A stretch of DNA of 64,000 nucleotides from Rubripirellula sp. (GTDB lineage: Bacteria > Planctomycetota > Planctomycetia > Pirellulales > Pirellulaceae), in contig JAAXJB010000092.1 in assembly GCA_012270065.1 (NCBI GenBank), forward strand, positions 40,976 to 104,975, written 5' to 3'. Position numbers and translations under genes: made by a program. Shown here one piece after another: positions 16,910 through 26,027 of the stretch. Every line of letters begins with the position of its first letter. Position 1 is the stretch's first letter. Under the pieces are notes generated by a model that made no database searches, was not told where the DNA came from, and saw only the letters and a program-made list of their open reading frames with translations.

Positions 16910-18286
16910 ATGAATGCACAAACAAATCAACTCAAGAAGCAACGGAACGTCAGGGTTTTCCATATCACCAGTCGACTGATCCTATCATTGCTTTCTGTTG
17001 AAATGCTTCTTTCACTGCCGGCAGCCAAAGCAGTTGACTGCCCCAACATACTCATCATTTTCACCGATGATCAGGGATATGGAGACCTGGGTTGTTACGG
17101 CAGCACACTGAACAAGACCCCGAGACTGGATCAGCTTGCTGCCGAAGGAACACGATTCACCTCTTTTTATTCCCAGACTGTATGCGGACCCTCCCGTTCG
17201 GCGTTGCTCACTGGCCGACATCCAATTCGCAGCAAAGGCTGGGGCATGCCGGCCACTGAAATCACTTTCGCTGAAAAACTGAAGACAAGCGGTTACCAGA
17301 CTGCATGCATTGGCAAGTGGGACGTTTCGAATCGAAAACCGATCATTGAAAGGATGCCCAATGCTCAAGGTTTTGATTACTACTTTGGTACTCTCGGAGC
17401 CAACGATGGAGGAAAAGTAACATTTCACGAAAACAACCAGCTGGCTGGTACAACACGTGATATGGGGAGCCTGACCACTTTGTATACAAACAAGGCTATC
17501 GAATATCTCAAAAATCGACGGGACCCCAGTCAGCCATTCGTGCTGTATTTGGCACACACCATGATGCACACCATCATCGATGCGTCGGATCGCTTTCGCG
17601 GTAAATCAGAAGGTGATCTGTATGGTGATGTCGTGGAAGAATTTGATTATGAAACAGGTCGCCTGCTGGATGTGGTTGATGAGCTTGGACTCCGGGATAG
17701 CACACTCGTTATCTACACCAGTGACAATGGCCCCTGGAACCAGGACAAGTACATCAAGAAGAAAAAAGGGCATCCCGCCGATTCTGTTTTCTGGGGCGAT
17801 GCAGGTCCACTCCGCAATGGAAAAGGTTCTCCCTACGAGGGTGGTTACCGGTTGCCATGCATCGTGCGATGGCCCGGCAAAGTTCCCGCAGGAAGGACCT
17901 CCGATGCCATCTTTGCCACAATTGACTTCCTGCCAACCTTCGCCGCGCTCGCCGGTTACAGTCTGCCAGAGGATCGTCAAATCGATGGTATCAACCAGAC
18001 GCAGCTGCTCCTTGGCAAACACAATACAGGACGCAGGCAGTTTTATTTTCACAATGCGGGAATCCGTGTGGGCAAATGGAAGTACCTGAAACCTGACGCG
18101 TTTTTTCATGGCTATGCCGTCGAAGACGGTCGCAAGAAGGTCGCGGAACTTTTTGACCTGGAAAACGATCTTGAGGAAACCACAAATCTGGCACTACGGA
18201 ACCCTGAAAAGGTGGCAGAACTCAAAAGTCTGATGGAGGCGGTGGAGGGACAGGATCGACTTCGCCCCGAAGACAGCAGACGATGA
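16910..18286 (+). CDS. Secreted sulfatase
   Basis: This is a 458-residue formylglycine sulfatase. I chose the ATG at 16910 because upstream codons would overlap the preceding gene, and this start gives a signal segment (ITSRLILSLLSVEMLLSLPAAKA, about residues 19-41). Seen: PNILIIFTDDQGYGDLGCYG (about 45-64), CGPSR at 92-96 with C92 modified to formylglycine, IGKWDV, a YLAHTMMHT strand, YTSDNGPWN, and GGYRLPCIVRWPGK. CxPSR with TDDQGYGDLGCYG is typical of arylsulfatase/heparan- or chondroitin-type subfamilies. It starts 25 bp after the previous gene and ends 43 bp before PhoD, so it is likely part of a 14.4-19.9 kb operon. Confidence 0.93.
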   Translation: MNAQTNQLKKQRNVRVFHITSRLILSLLSVEMLLSLPAAKAVDCPNILIIFTDDQGYGDLGCYGSTLNKTPRLDQLAAEGTRFTSFYSQTVCGPSRSALLTGRHPIRSKGWGMPATEITFAEKLKTSGYQTACIGKWDVSNRKPIIERMPNAQGFDYYFGTLGANDGGKVTFHENNQLAGTTRDMGSLTTLYTNKAIEYLKNRRDPSQPFVLYLAHTMMHTIIDASDRFRGKSEGDLYGDVVEEFDYETGRLLDVVDELGLRDSTLVIYTSDNGPWNQDKYIKKKKGHPADSVFWGDAGPLRNGKGSPYEGGYRLPCIVRWPGKVPAGRTSDAIFATIDFLPTFAALAGYSLPEDRQIDGINQTQLLLGKHNTGRRQFYFHNAGIRVGKWKYLKPDAFFHGYAVEDGRKKVAELFDLENDLEETTNLALRNPEKVAELKSLMEAVEGQDRLRPEDSRR

Positions 18287-18329
18287 AACAGAAACGGTAT
18301 TGGCATCAAACAGAATTCACTGACTGAAA

Positions 18330-19919
18330 ATGATATCCATGGCACAACAAGCAAAATCAATCACACAAAAGTATTACGGTGTTGATCGCCGTAGCTTCCT
18401 TCAGTACATGGCTGCAGTATCAGCAATCCCCACCATTGCTGCCTCCGCTGATGAAATCAGTGGAAAGCAACACGAATTCCAGGACTACCCGTTCACATTG
18501 GGCGTTGCATCGGGAGACCCGGAACCCGACGGTGTTGTCATCTGGACTCGGCTCTCCCCATCACCGTTGAGCGGGGATAGCCTGCCCGAAATACCAATCG
18601 CAACCACTTGGGAGATTGCAACCGACGAATCCTTTCAACACATCGTGAGACGTGGGAACACTAACGCAATGCCCCAACTCGGTCACTCCGTACACGTTGA
18701 AGTGAAAGGCCTGAAACCATCTCATTGGTACTTCTACCGGTTTCATGTGGGTAAACAGACCAGCCCAACGGGTCGAACCCGGACGGCACCCCGACTCACA
18801 GATCTGCCACCTCTGATCCGATTTGCATTCACGAGTTGTCAGCATTACGAAAGCGGATACTTCAATGGTTATCCCCACATGCAAAAGGAAGATCTCGATC
18901 TGGTCGTGCATCTGGGTGACTACATTTACGAATACGGCGGGCAAAACAATCGGCCACGAAAGCACCTCGGAAAAGAAATCGAAACACTGCAGGAGTACCG
19001 TGTCCGGTACTCGCAATACCGACTGGACAGCATGCTGCAGGAAACCCATCGGCTGTTTCCATGGATCGTGACATGGGACGACCATGAGTTCGACAACAAT
19101 TACGCCAACCTGGTATCGGAAGAGCAGGGTATTTCGCCAGAATCATTTCTGATGCGTCGCAAAAATGCCTATCAGGCTTATTACGAGTTCATGCCACTGC
19201 GACGCCGCTCATTTCCTCAAGGTCCAAACATGACCCTGTATCGAGGTTGCCAATATGGGCGTTTGGCAAACTTCCACGTACTGGACACACGACAGTATCG
19301 AACGGATCAACCCAATGGGGACAACCAGAAACCGATGACGGGCAAAGTGTTCGACAGCAATGCGACCATGCTGGGCGAAGCTCAGGAAAACTGGCTGATG
19401 TCAAATCTGTCGTCATCACCGGCAACATGGAACGTACTCGCCCAGCAGGTCATGATGGCTCCACTGAATCGTGGCGAGGGAAATGACCGGCGATACAGCA
19501 TGGACCAATGGCCAGGATATGAACTCAGTCGCCGTCGCATATTGAAGTTCTTTCACGAACGGAAAATCGCCAATCCGGTTGTTCTGACAGGCGATATCCA
19601 TGTGAATTGGGTCAATGACCTGCAACTGGATTTCGAAAAATCTGATTCTCCGATCGTCGGTACCGAATTGGTTGGGACCTCAATGACATCCGGTGGCAAT
19701 GGCGGTAAACCTATTCGTGAATACGAACGTGCAGCAGCCCAAAATGATTTTGTCAAATGGCATAACACAAACCGCGGCTACGTATCATGCGAAGTCACAC
19801 CGGCAAAGTGGACAACCCACTTCCGGGCAACACCCCAGGTTGTGGAACCAGGCTCTACCCTCACGACTCCCGGTTCCTTTGTAATCGAAGCAGGAATTCC
19901 CGGTGCCCAACGTGCGTGA
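18330..19919 (+). CDS. phoD: PhoD-family alkaline phosphatase (Tat-exported)
   Basis: This is a 529-residue metallophosphoesterase of the PhoD type, which releases phosphate from mono- or diesters outside the cytoplasm using Fe/Ca. The N-terminus has a twin-arginine motif (VDRRSFLQYMAAVSAIP), consistent with Tat export of a metal-loaded enzyme. The PhoD N-terminal beta domain is seen at FTLGVASGDPEPDGVVIWTRL, and the catalytic domain has FTSCQHYESGYF, HLGDYIYEYGG, WDDHEFDNNYA, DTRQYR and TGDIHVNWV. Either ATG at 18330 or 18339 could start it. It follows a sulfatase closely, so phosphate and sulfate ester removal may be co-expressed. Confidence 0.93.
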   Translation: MISMAQQAKSITQKYYGVDRRSFLQYMAAVSAIPTIAASADEISGKQHEFQDYPFTLGVASGDPEPDGVVIWTRLSPSPLSGDSLPEIPIATTWEIATDESFQHIVRRGNTNAMPQLGHSVHVEVKGLKPSHWYFYRFHVGKQTSPTGRTRTAPRLTDLPPLIRFAFTSCQHYESGYFNGYPHMQKEDLDLVVHLGDYIYEYGGQNNRPRKHLGKEIETLQEYRVRYSQYRLDSMLQETHRLFPWIVTWDDHEFDNNYANLVSEEQGISPESFLMRRKNAYQAYYEFMPLRRRSFPQGPNMTLYRGCQYGRLANFHVLDTRQYRTDQPNGDNQKPMTGKVFDSNATMLGEAQENWLMSNLSSSPATWNVLAQQVMMAPLNRGEGNDRRYSMDQWPGYELSRRRILKFFHERKIANPVVLTGDIHVNWVNDLQLDFEKSDSPIVGTELVGTSMTSGGNGGKPIREYERAAAQNDFVKWHNTNRGYVSCEVTPAKWTTHFRATPQVVEPGSTLTTPGSFVIEAGIPGAQRA

Positions 19920-19957
19920 CTGAAAATCCCAACACAAGGCATATCAGAAATTCAACC

Positions 19958-20404
19958 TCAATCCATGCGGACACCGATCTGGAGCAGAATATTGGCATAG
20001 CGCTGCTGATCGGCAGTCTGGATGGTCAAAACGTGATCCGGAGTGCTGACGGCATCATAAAACTTCCACTTGTCAATCGATTCCAGTTCCAAATCAATTC
20101 CAGCATCTTTGATGGTTTTCCGGTAATCATCCCAGACTGGTGGATCACCATCTAAAGCATAGGGCCCAGTCGTTTCGGTCTGCATGGTTTGAATTGTTTC
20201 CACTGGAACGGCAGACAGGACTGCTTCCAGAACTTGATTGCAGGTAGGAATCCCCGGCATGAGATTCAAGCTGATCAGCTCGGCACGCGGACCCCGCTTG
20301 CTGGCTGCGGGATAGTTTCCATCAGCAATCAGCACAGTACTGTGATGGCCTGAGGCTGCCAGAATGGCGTTGATTTGAGGATGAATCAGTTTGTGTCGTA
20401 GCAT
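19958..20404 (-). CDS. FucU-like sugar mutarotase (RbsD/FucU family)
   Basis: This is a 148-residue cytoplasmic protein of the RbsD/FucU family, which interconverts anomers of fucose or ribose so that uptake and kinase or isomerase steps are not limited by mutarotation. Seen: LIHPQINAILAASGHHSTVLIADGNYP at the N-terminus with the family histidine, and a C-terminal KFYDAVSTPDHVLTIQTADQQRYANILLQIGV. That ending matches FucU (FYER...ERAKYGNILLKKGV) better than RbsD, so fucose mutarotase is the more likely role. It is convergent with the phosphatase at the end of the sulfatase island, which makes a fucose-containing sulfated glycan plausible. Confidence 0.85.
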   Translation of the reverse strand: MLRHKLIHPQINAILAASGHHSTVLIADGNYPAASKRGPRAELISLNLMPGIPTCNQVLEAVLSAVPVETIQTMQTETTGPYALDGDPPVWDDYRKTIKDAGIDLELESIDKWKFYDAVSTPDHVLTIQTADQQRYANILLQIGVRMD

Positions 20405-20557
20405 TTCAGGAACACTCTCGGTGAGGTCAATTGGAGAGAAGAAAAGGCCGCATCTCGTTTCATTTGCCGTTTTCGCTACGATAGTAGTGATTGGCGTCCC
20501 TTTGCGGTCAACCGTTCGGCAACCGTATTGTGACGGAGACGCGTATTATCGGGAAGT

Positions 20558-21829
20558 GTGTTGAATCGAAGACTAAAACTTGGCACGTTCTTTGGGATCG
20601 GACTCTATATCCACTGGTCCTTCGGCTTGATGATCGCCTGGATCGCACTGAGTGCTTCCGGCGATGGTCCAGCTGACGTTCTGTATGCCGTTGCGCAACT
20701 GCTGGGCGTCTATCTATGCGTGACTCTGCACGAATACGGGCACGTTCTCGCCGCCAGACGATTCGGTATCGGTGCCGTCGATATCACCTTGCTGCCCATT
20801 GGTGGGGTTGCCCGACTCAAAGCGATGCCACGCATTCCGTGGCAGGAACTTGTGGTAGCCGTGGCTGGACCTGCTGTGAATGTGGTGATTGTAGCTCTAC
20901 TGCTGGCAGGTTTTTTCGCATTCTCCAACGAAGCCGTGCTGTACGCATTCAAGGGAGCTATCACGTCGGCAATTGTTGGGAACGGAATGGATCAGCAAAT
21001 GGTTGAAACGATGGAATCCGTTCTGTTAAACCCTTCTTTGACGGGATATGCCATGATGCTGGTTGGCGTCAATCTGATGCTGGTTCTGTTCAACATGCTA
21101 CCTGCATTTCCCATGGATGGCGGACGTGTCTTCCGGAGCCTGCTTGCGATGTTCCTGAATTACGGCAAAGCAACTTGGATTGCCTCACGCGTGGGTCTTC
21201 TTTGTGCTGCCGGCATGGCATTTTTCGCTCTTAATTCCGGACTCTACATCCCGGTACTGATCGCGATCTTCATCGGATACGCAGGTCTGGCCGAAGCCAA
21301 ACAGGTCGATACGATGGAATCCGTTCGGGGGCTGAATGTCAAACAGGCAATGATACCATCCAAGGCTTGCATTCTGATGGAAACGCCCCTGTCACAGATC
21401 ATGCGAAGTTGGCAATCCAATCCGGTGCCAGTTCTGCCTGTCGTCACCGAGCACGGCATGATTACAGGCATGCTCCACCTTCGGGATGTGCACGAGGCAA
21501 TCGCCAAAGGAAAAGATGCACATACCCCAGCCAGTGAGCTGACTGATCCCAAAAATTATCTTGGTCCGGCCTTCATCGACGAACCACTTGAAAATGCAAT
21601 CCAGCGAGGAAGCCGGCAGATACGACAGATTCCCGTTGCAGATCAAAGTGGTTGTCTGATGGGCATCCTCGATCTGGATTCAATGGTGGTGCGAGCACAA
21701 CTGGCTGCCAGCCAGCAGGAATTCCAACGAATCACATCCTCGATGGAATCCGGTGACATGCTGCAATCGCAAATGGTGGGAACACAGAATTTGCAAAACA
21801 ATCCCAATCATTTTGATCAAACCAACTGA
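20558..21829 (+). CDS. Site-2-type intramembrane metalloprotease with CBS domains
   Basis: This is a 423-residue M50B protease. It starts at GTG 20558 (a TTG at 20561 is also possible). Membrane segments alternate with the zinc motif HEYGH at 58-62 and the third-ligand motif NMLPAFPMDGGR, with Asp187. The C-terminal third (VKQAMIPSKACILMETPLSQI... and FIDEPLENAIQRG...IPVADQSGCLMGILDLD) is a tandem CBS pair, which normally binds adenosyl nucleotides and gates the protease, as in SpoIVFB-like group III S2Ps. The likely job is regulated cleavage of a membrane-tethered factor. No anti-sigma substrate is adjacent. Confidence 0.92.
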   Translation: MLNRRLKLGTFFGIGLYIHWSFGLMIAWIALSASGDGPADVLYAVAQLLGVYLCVTLHEYGHVLAARRFGIGAVDITLLPIGGVARLKAMPRIPWQELVVAVAGPAVNVVIVALLLAGFFAFSNEAVLYAFKGAITSAIVGNGMDQQMVETMESVLLNPSLTGYAMMLVGVNLMLVLFNMLPAFPMDGGRVFRSLLAMFLNYGKATWIASRVGLLCAAGMAFFALNSGLYIPVLIAIFIGYAGLAEAKQVDTMESVRGLNVKQAMIPSKACILMETPLSQIMRSWQSNPVPVLPVVTEHGMITGMLHLRDVHEAIAKGKDAHTPASELTDPKNYLGPAFIDEPLENAIQRGSRQIRQIPVADQSGCLMGILDLDSMVVRAQLAASQQEFQRITSSMESGDMLQSQMVGTQNLQNNPNHFDQTN

Positions 21830-22084
21830 CCACAACCTGGCTTTGATCATTCGTCTCCTGAGGTCGCTGAAACCCGAACCGCTCGCTGGTGTCCACACTT
21901 TCGCCAGCAAGAAGGGCCCGAGACAGGTCATGCAGGCATCCCGGCCCGGTGGATGCTGCAAGCCCAGTCGTTGAATTGCAACATAACCAGCCGCTCATTC
22001 AACGCAACACAAGGAAGGCGGCGATTGACGGTGCGTGAGGCATTCAGTCCATGATGAACACACTCAAACGGAGAAACAGGAAGT
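21830..22084. other. Convergent intergenic spacer
   Basis: 255 bp between convergent genes; no gene or strong terminator was recognised. Confidence 0.35.
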
Positions 22085-23122
22085 TCAAATGGGTTCGAAT
22101 GCTTCCTGATAAAAACCGAATACAACCGACATGATACGGAATATCACGTACAGCACGAACAAGACAACCGAGATGGCAACCACGCCTGATATGATGCGTG
22201 AAATGATCTTCATTGCGGTCTGTGCACGCTCGTCATAATCTTCGGCCAGAAATGCGATTGACTCAGAATCGGTTCCGGAATGTTCTGCAATCTCGATTTT
22301 GCCGATGAAATCGTCGGGAAAAATATTGGTCTTCTCCAAGGCAGACGCAAGCGTCGCACCATTAAGAATGGCACTTTCTGTCTCGTCCTGCACAGCCCGA
22401 TAGTAGTCACTATCAGTGGCATCCAGCGCTAATGCAATTGAGGGAATTGGCTCCAGACCAGCGCCCAGTCCCACCGACAAAACCCGACAGAATCTTGCAA
22501 TGGTGATCGTCTGAATGGCATCCCCGAGCCGGGGTATCAGATAAATCAGAGGCACGATGTTCTGTACACCAGCGACGTTTCTGAAAAAGCAGAAAACCGC
22601 TCCAGCTGCGATAGCGAAGAAAAAGAGCAAATAGGTCCAGAAAATCAAAACTCCACTTCCACCACGCAGCCCCCAACCAAGCAGATCAGTCATCTGTCCA
22701 CCACCTGCGGGTGTTAAAATCCCCATCAGATAAATCAGCAAGGAAACGACACCTATCGAAAACGTAAGCATGAATGCCGGATAGGCAATGGCTCCCAGAA
22801 ATTTACGTCGCAACTGTTGTTGCCGGGTGTAATGCTCAGTGAGGATGGAAAACAGGTATTCCAACTTGCCGGCTGATTCTCCAACTCTCACCATGGTTGT
22901 CATCAATCTGGGAAAAAACTTGTTCTGCCCCATCAGGACATGCAACTGTTCTCCCTGCTTGACGCCGGCAACGAGTTGTTTGATGGCATCTTTTTGTTGG
23001 CTGGACCCTATTCTGCATTCACTCTCCAACAACTTCACCATGTCTGCACCAGCATGCAGTCCGGTACCGAATCGATGGCAGAATGAGGCAGCAGCAGAAA
23101 AGGACATTCGACTGGAAAACAC
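22085..23122 (-). CDS. Type II secretion/type IV pilus inner-membrane protein (GspF/PilC-like)
   Basis: This is a 345-residue inner-membrane platform protein of the GspF/PilC family, which anchors pseudopilus or pilus assembly. Two GspF repeats are visible: FCHRFGTGLHAGADMVKLLE... with MVRVGESAGKLEYLFSILTEHY, and FCRVLSVGLGAGLEPIPSIALAL... with IEIAEHSGTDSESIAFLAEDYDERA. Three hydrophobic segments are present (about residues 108-132, 150-180, and the C-terminal IISGVVAISVVLFVLYVIF). It is shorter than canonical PilC (about 400) because the N-terminal cytoplasmic extension is missing. No GspE ATPase or pseudopilin gene is adjacent, so it is an orphan here; other components must lie elsewhere. 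Confidence 0.86.
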   Translation of the reverse strand: MFSSRMSFSAAASFCHRFGTGLHAGADMVKLLESECRIGSSQQKDAIKQLVAGVKQGEQLHVLMGQNKFFPRLMTTMVRVGESAGKLEYLFSILTEHYTRQQQLRRKFLGAIAYPAFMLTFSIGVVSLLIYLMGILTPAGGGQMTDLLGWGLRGGSGVLIFWTYLLFFFAIAAGAVFCFFRNVAGVQNIVPLIYLIPRLGDAIQTITIARFCRVLSVGLGAGLEPIPSIALALDATDSDYYRAVQDETESAILNGATLASALEKTNIFPDDFIGKIEIAEHSGTDSESIAFLAEDYDERAQTAMKIISRIISGVVAISVVLFVLYVIFRIMSVVFGFYQEAFEPI

Positions 23123-23212
23123 GCTAGAATCGCCTCACCAGACTCTGGGATGAACGGAACTCAACTTTCATTGTGGCCATTATATTCGGCCAAGTGCAGT
23201 AGGGCGGCTGTT

Positions 23213-23542
23213 TCACGCCGCCCGTTTCCCGAGATCATCCTGCGGCAGGCCAAGGCTGACTTTCTGGTCTGTATTCTGTGACAACCCGCTTTGATATCCG
23301 TTCAGCGTTTCTTCCACTTGCCGTAATTGCTCTGCAGCTGTCTGCGACAGATCGACAAACAACGTGAGAACTCCGGCAATCACACACCAGGATGCCTGCT
23401 CGTCCTCAAGGACTTCCATTCTGACCTTGAAGCCTCTTGCCCGGGCGTCCTGAAGCCTCTGTCTCAACCTTGCAACTACATGATCTGTGGTGAAATCGGT
23501 GTTTTCCGATTCTCGACAGGTAAATTTCCTCTTTGCAATCAT
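23213..23542 (-). CDS. Small cytoplasmic protein of unknown function
   Basis: This is a 109-residue protein with no recognised domain. A GGGGAAG ribosome site (minus strand, 23547-23553) four bases before the ATG supports expression. The sequence alternates helix and strand (VVARLRQRLQDARARGFKVRMEVLEDEQASWCVIAGVLTLFVDLS), then a helical TAAEQLRQVEETLNGY and a polar tail. It lies 90 bp upstream of the GspF-like gene on the same strand and could be co-transcribed with it. It is divergent from the histidine kinase. Confidence 0.6.
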   Translation of the reverse strand: MIAKRKFTCRESENTDFTTDHVVARLRQRLQDARARGFKVRMEVLEDEQASWCVIAGVLTLFVDLSQTAAEQLRQVEETLNGYQSGLSQNTDQKVSLGLPQDDLGKRAA

Positions 23543-23754
23543 CGGACTTCCCCTGATTTGGTGAACAGGCAGCGCAGCCGCTGTAAGCGAAACAGATTAC
23601 CCACCCTTCTGGACCACACGGCTGGTTGGCAATCTGTACGGCGCTGACCGGTCGTTCTGTAGCAAATGCTCCGGCTTCGACGATAGATCAGGTGAGGAAC
23701 AGGGCCATTGCGTGCTGTTGTTATCTTTCCTTCATTCCGGTCCGGCCGAGTCAC

Positions 23755-24585
23755 ATGCAGTCGCAGCATTCCAGCAACACAAGTCCCTCGGCAGCCAGTC
23801 CCGTCCCGTCCGCAGCTGCGGCCGAAGATCTGGTTGAACAGGAAGAACAGATCCAGTTTCTCAAAAATGAGCTGAAGAAAACCCAAGCTCTGGCTGCACT
23901 CGGAGAGTTGACGAGTACTGCGACGCACGAATTCAACAACGTGCTGATGACCATCATCAATTACGCCCGGTTGGGCATCAGAAATCGTGAAGATGCCACT
24001 CGCGACAAGGCACTGACGAAGATTCTGGAAGCCTCTGAACGGGCAGCAAAAATCACTGCAACCATCCTGGCGCAGGCCAAAAACCGCAGTGAAAGCATGG
24101 AGCCGACTGATCTCGCCGGAATCATTGAGGATTCCATGGTTTTGCTTGAACGTGAAATGCGGAAATACAGGATCTCAGTTGAAACGCAGCTGGATCCTCA
24201 ATGCCCGAAGGTGCTCGCCAGCGGAAATCAGATTCAACGCGTCTTATTGAACCTGCTGATCAATGGGCGGCAGTCAATGCCGGAGGGTGGGACAATTCTG
24301 ATCCGGCTGAATCCAAGTGGCGATGGCAAATACGCCGAATTGACGGTTCGTGATTCAGGTTCCGGCATCCCACGTGAAACCTTGCCACATATCTTTGATG
24401 CTTTTTACACAACCAAAGATGGTCCCGACGAATCTGGAAAGGGAGGCACGGGCCTGGGTTTGGCAGCCTGCAAGGAAATCATCGACAACCACCAGGGACG
24501 CATTCGTGTTGAAAGCACGGTGGGGCGTGGAACTGCGTTCATCATCCGTCTGCCGATCAACGCTGATCCACCGTCAAAAAGCTGA
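23755..24585 (+). CDS. Soluble histidine kinase (NtrB-like core)
   Basis: This is a 276-residue two-component sensor kinase without any sensor or membrane domain. The ATG at 23755 is preferred; upstream in-frame codons overlap the divergent gene's promoter region. Seen: an N-terminal coiled coil (LVEQEEQIQFLKNELKKTQALAALGEL), the H-box HEFNNVLMTIINYARLG with phosphoacceptor His58, the N-box region NLLINGRQSM, G1 DSGSGIP, F-box IFDAFYTTK, and G2 GGTGLGLA. The HEFNN form is that of the NtrB/HisKA family. It probably gets its input through a partner that binds the coiled coil. No response regulator is adjacent; regulators lie at 53 and 60 kb. Confidence 0.9.
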   Translation: MQSQHSSNTSPSAASPVPSAAAAEDLVEQEEQIQFLKNELKKTQALAALGELTSTATHEFNNVLMTIINYARLGIRNREDATRDKALTKILEASERAAKITATILAQAKNRSESMEPTDLAGIIEDSMVLLEREMRKYRISVETQLDPQCPKVLASGNQIQRVLLNLLINGRQSMPEGGTILIRLNPSGDGKYAELTVRDSGSGIPRETLPHIFDAFYTTKDGPDESGKGGTGLGLAACKEIIDNHQGRIRVESTVGRGTAFIIRLPINADPPSKS

Positions 24586-24705
24586 AGGCTACCATCCGAA
24601 TCAAGGTGCCTGACCCAGCACCTCCATTCATGGCGTCAACTCTGTTCATGGCATCAACAGGGTGATTTCACGGGAATTGCACTGTACTTCTCATCTGACC
24701 ACGCT

Positions 24706-25929
24706 TCAGTTCGCTGATTGGCTGAAACGGTAGATTCTTCCGCCGCCTGACATCGTACTCATCAAGACCTCTCCGTCATCAGTTTGGCCGAAAGTAAAGA
24801 CGGGAAGATTGTCCCAGATAACAGGCCGGTTTTCTGTCACGGTTGCCGTCTCACGATCATACTTCAGTGCCCAGAGTCGCCCGCTGATGTAATCTCCGTA
24901 CAGATAGTAACCATCCAGGGCAGGGGTCCGGCTTCCTCGATAGACGGCTCCACCCGTGATGGACTTTCCCCAGGCTTCCGTGTGGGGATACTCAACAAGA
25001 GGATCAGTCAACTCATCACTCGGCCCGCCCGCAAGCGTTAATTTGTGCGCTGCCTCACGCAGATTCCAGCCATAATTGCCCCCAGCAGAAATCAGGTTGA
25101 TTTCCTCCCAATCATTCTGACCAACGTCCGCAGCCCATAGATCACCTGTTTTGGTGTCGAATGCCATGCGCCAGATATTACGGATCCCGAAGGCGTAAAT
25201 CTCTGAACGTGCCCCCGATTTTTCCGCAAAAGGATTACTGGCTGGAATGGTGTAGGGTTGATTCGCCGAAGCTTGATTGACATCCAGCCTCAAAATTGAG
25301 CCAAGCAGGGTACTGACATCCTGACCACTGCCAAGTGGGTCGTTTGCTTTTCCGCCATCGCCCAACGCAACATACAAATAGCCATCGGGTCCAAATTGGA
25401 TTGTACCGCCGTTGTGATTCCAGAAGGGTTGTTGAATTTCAAGCAGCTTCAGTTCGCTGCCCAGATCAGCTTCATTACCATCCTTTGATGAGAAGCGACT
25501 GATGACTGACACATGCGGGCGTTCTCTCGTTGTGTAGTAAACGAAAAAATATCCATTGGTTTTGAATGCAGGGTGAAAGGCCAGACCCAACAGTCCTTCC
25601 TCGTTCTCGCGATCTTTATAAGACACACGACCCGTCAGATCAGCGAACAAGGTTGGTTGTTCAACCTGCGAATCGTTCGCATCGACAAAGAATATTTTAC
25701 CTCTTTGTCCCGCGATAAAGAGACGACCGCTGCCATCTCCTGCACCCGTCAGTACGATCGGACGTGCAAGACGCAATCGCGGATACGCATCGACAACCTT
25801 CACCGGCATTGGTTCCGTGTTGAGTGTCGGCGGGGGATCGGCCAGATTGATCGTGGACTGTGCCCGCAATTCTGCACAAGCCAGGAAAATGACACTGAAG
25901 ATCAGCAGACGGGAAATTGTTCTATTCAT
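24706..25929 (-). CDS. Secreted PQQ-type sugar dehydrogenase (GDH/YliI family)
   Basis: This is a 407-residue exported soluble aldose dehydrogenase-like beta-propeller. The signal peptide is MNRTISRLLIFSVIFLACAELRAQS. Family motifs seen are PIVLTGAGDGSGRLFIAGQRGKI, EEGLLGLAFHPAFKTNGYFFVYY, HNGGTIQFGPDGYLYVALGDGG, FGIRNIWRMAFD and AADVGQNDWEEIN. The His in the FHP motif and the Arg in GIRN are residues used for PQQ and catalysis in soluble glucose dehydrogenases. Many planctomycete members have an unverified substrate and may not bind PQQ. No PQQ-synthesis gene is adjacent. Confidence 0.9.
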   Translation of the reverse strand: MNRTISRLLIFSVIFLACAELRAQSTINLADPPPTLNTEPMPVKVVDAYPRLRLARPIVLTGAGDGSGRLFIAGQRGKIFFVDANDSQVEQPTLFADLTGRVSYKDRENEEGLLGLAFHPAFKTNGYFFVYYTTRERPHVSVISRFSSKDGNEADLGSELKLLEIQQPFWNHNGGTIQFGPDGYLYVALGDGGKANDPLGSGQDVSTLLGSILRLDVNQASANQPYTIPASNPFAEKSGARSEIYAFGIRNIWRMAFDTKTGDLWAADVGQNDWEEINLISAGGNYGWNLREAAHKLTLAGGPSDELTDPLVEYPHTEAWGKSITGGAVYRGSRTPALDGYYLYGDYISGRLWALKYDRETATVTENRPVIWDNLPVFTFGQTDDGEVLMSTMSGGGRIYRFSQSAN

Positions 25930-26027
25930 GAATACTCTTGATCAAACAGAGGAATGGCGTGGCTGTTGACTGAACTGAACCCGATCCTCTGCACAAAGCT
26001 CGAAGGTTTCAGTTCACTCTGGCAAAA

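Noticed and set aside
20580..20596. Sigma-54 promoter (TGGCAC-N5-TTGG)
   Set aside because: It lies inside the start of the S2P protease coding region and the -12 element is not TTGCW.
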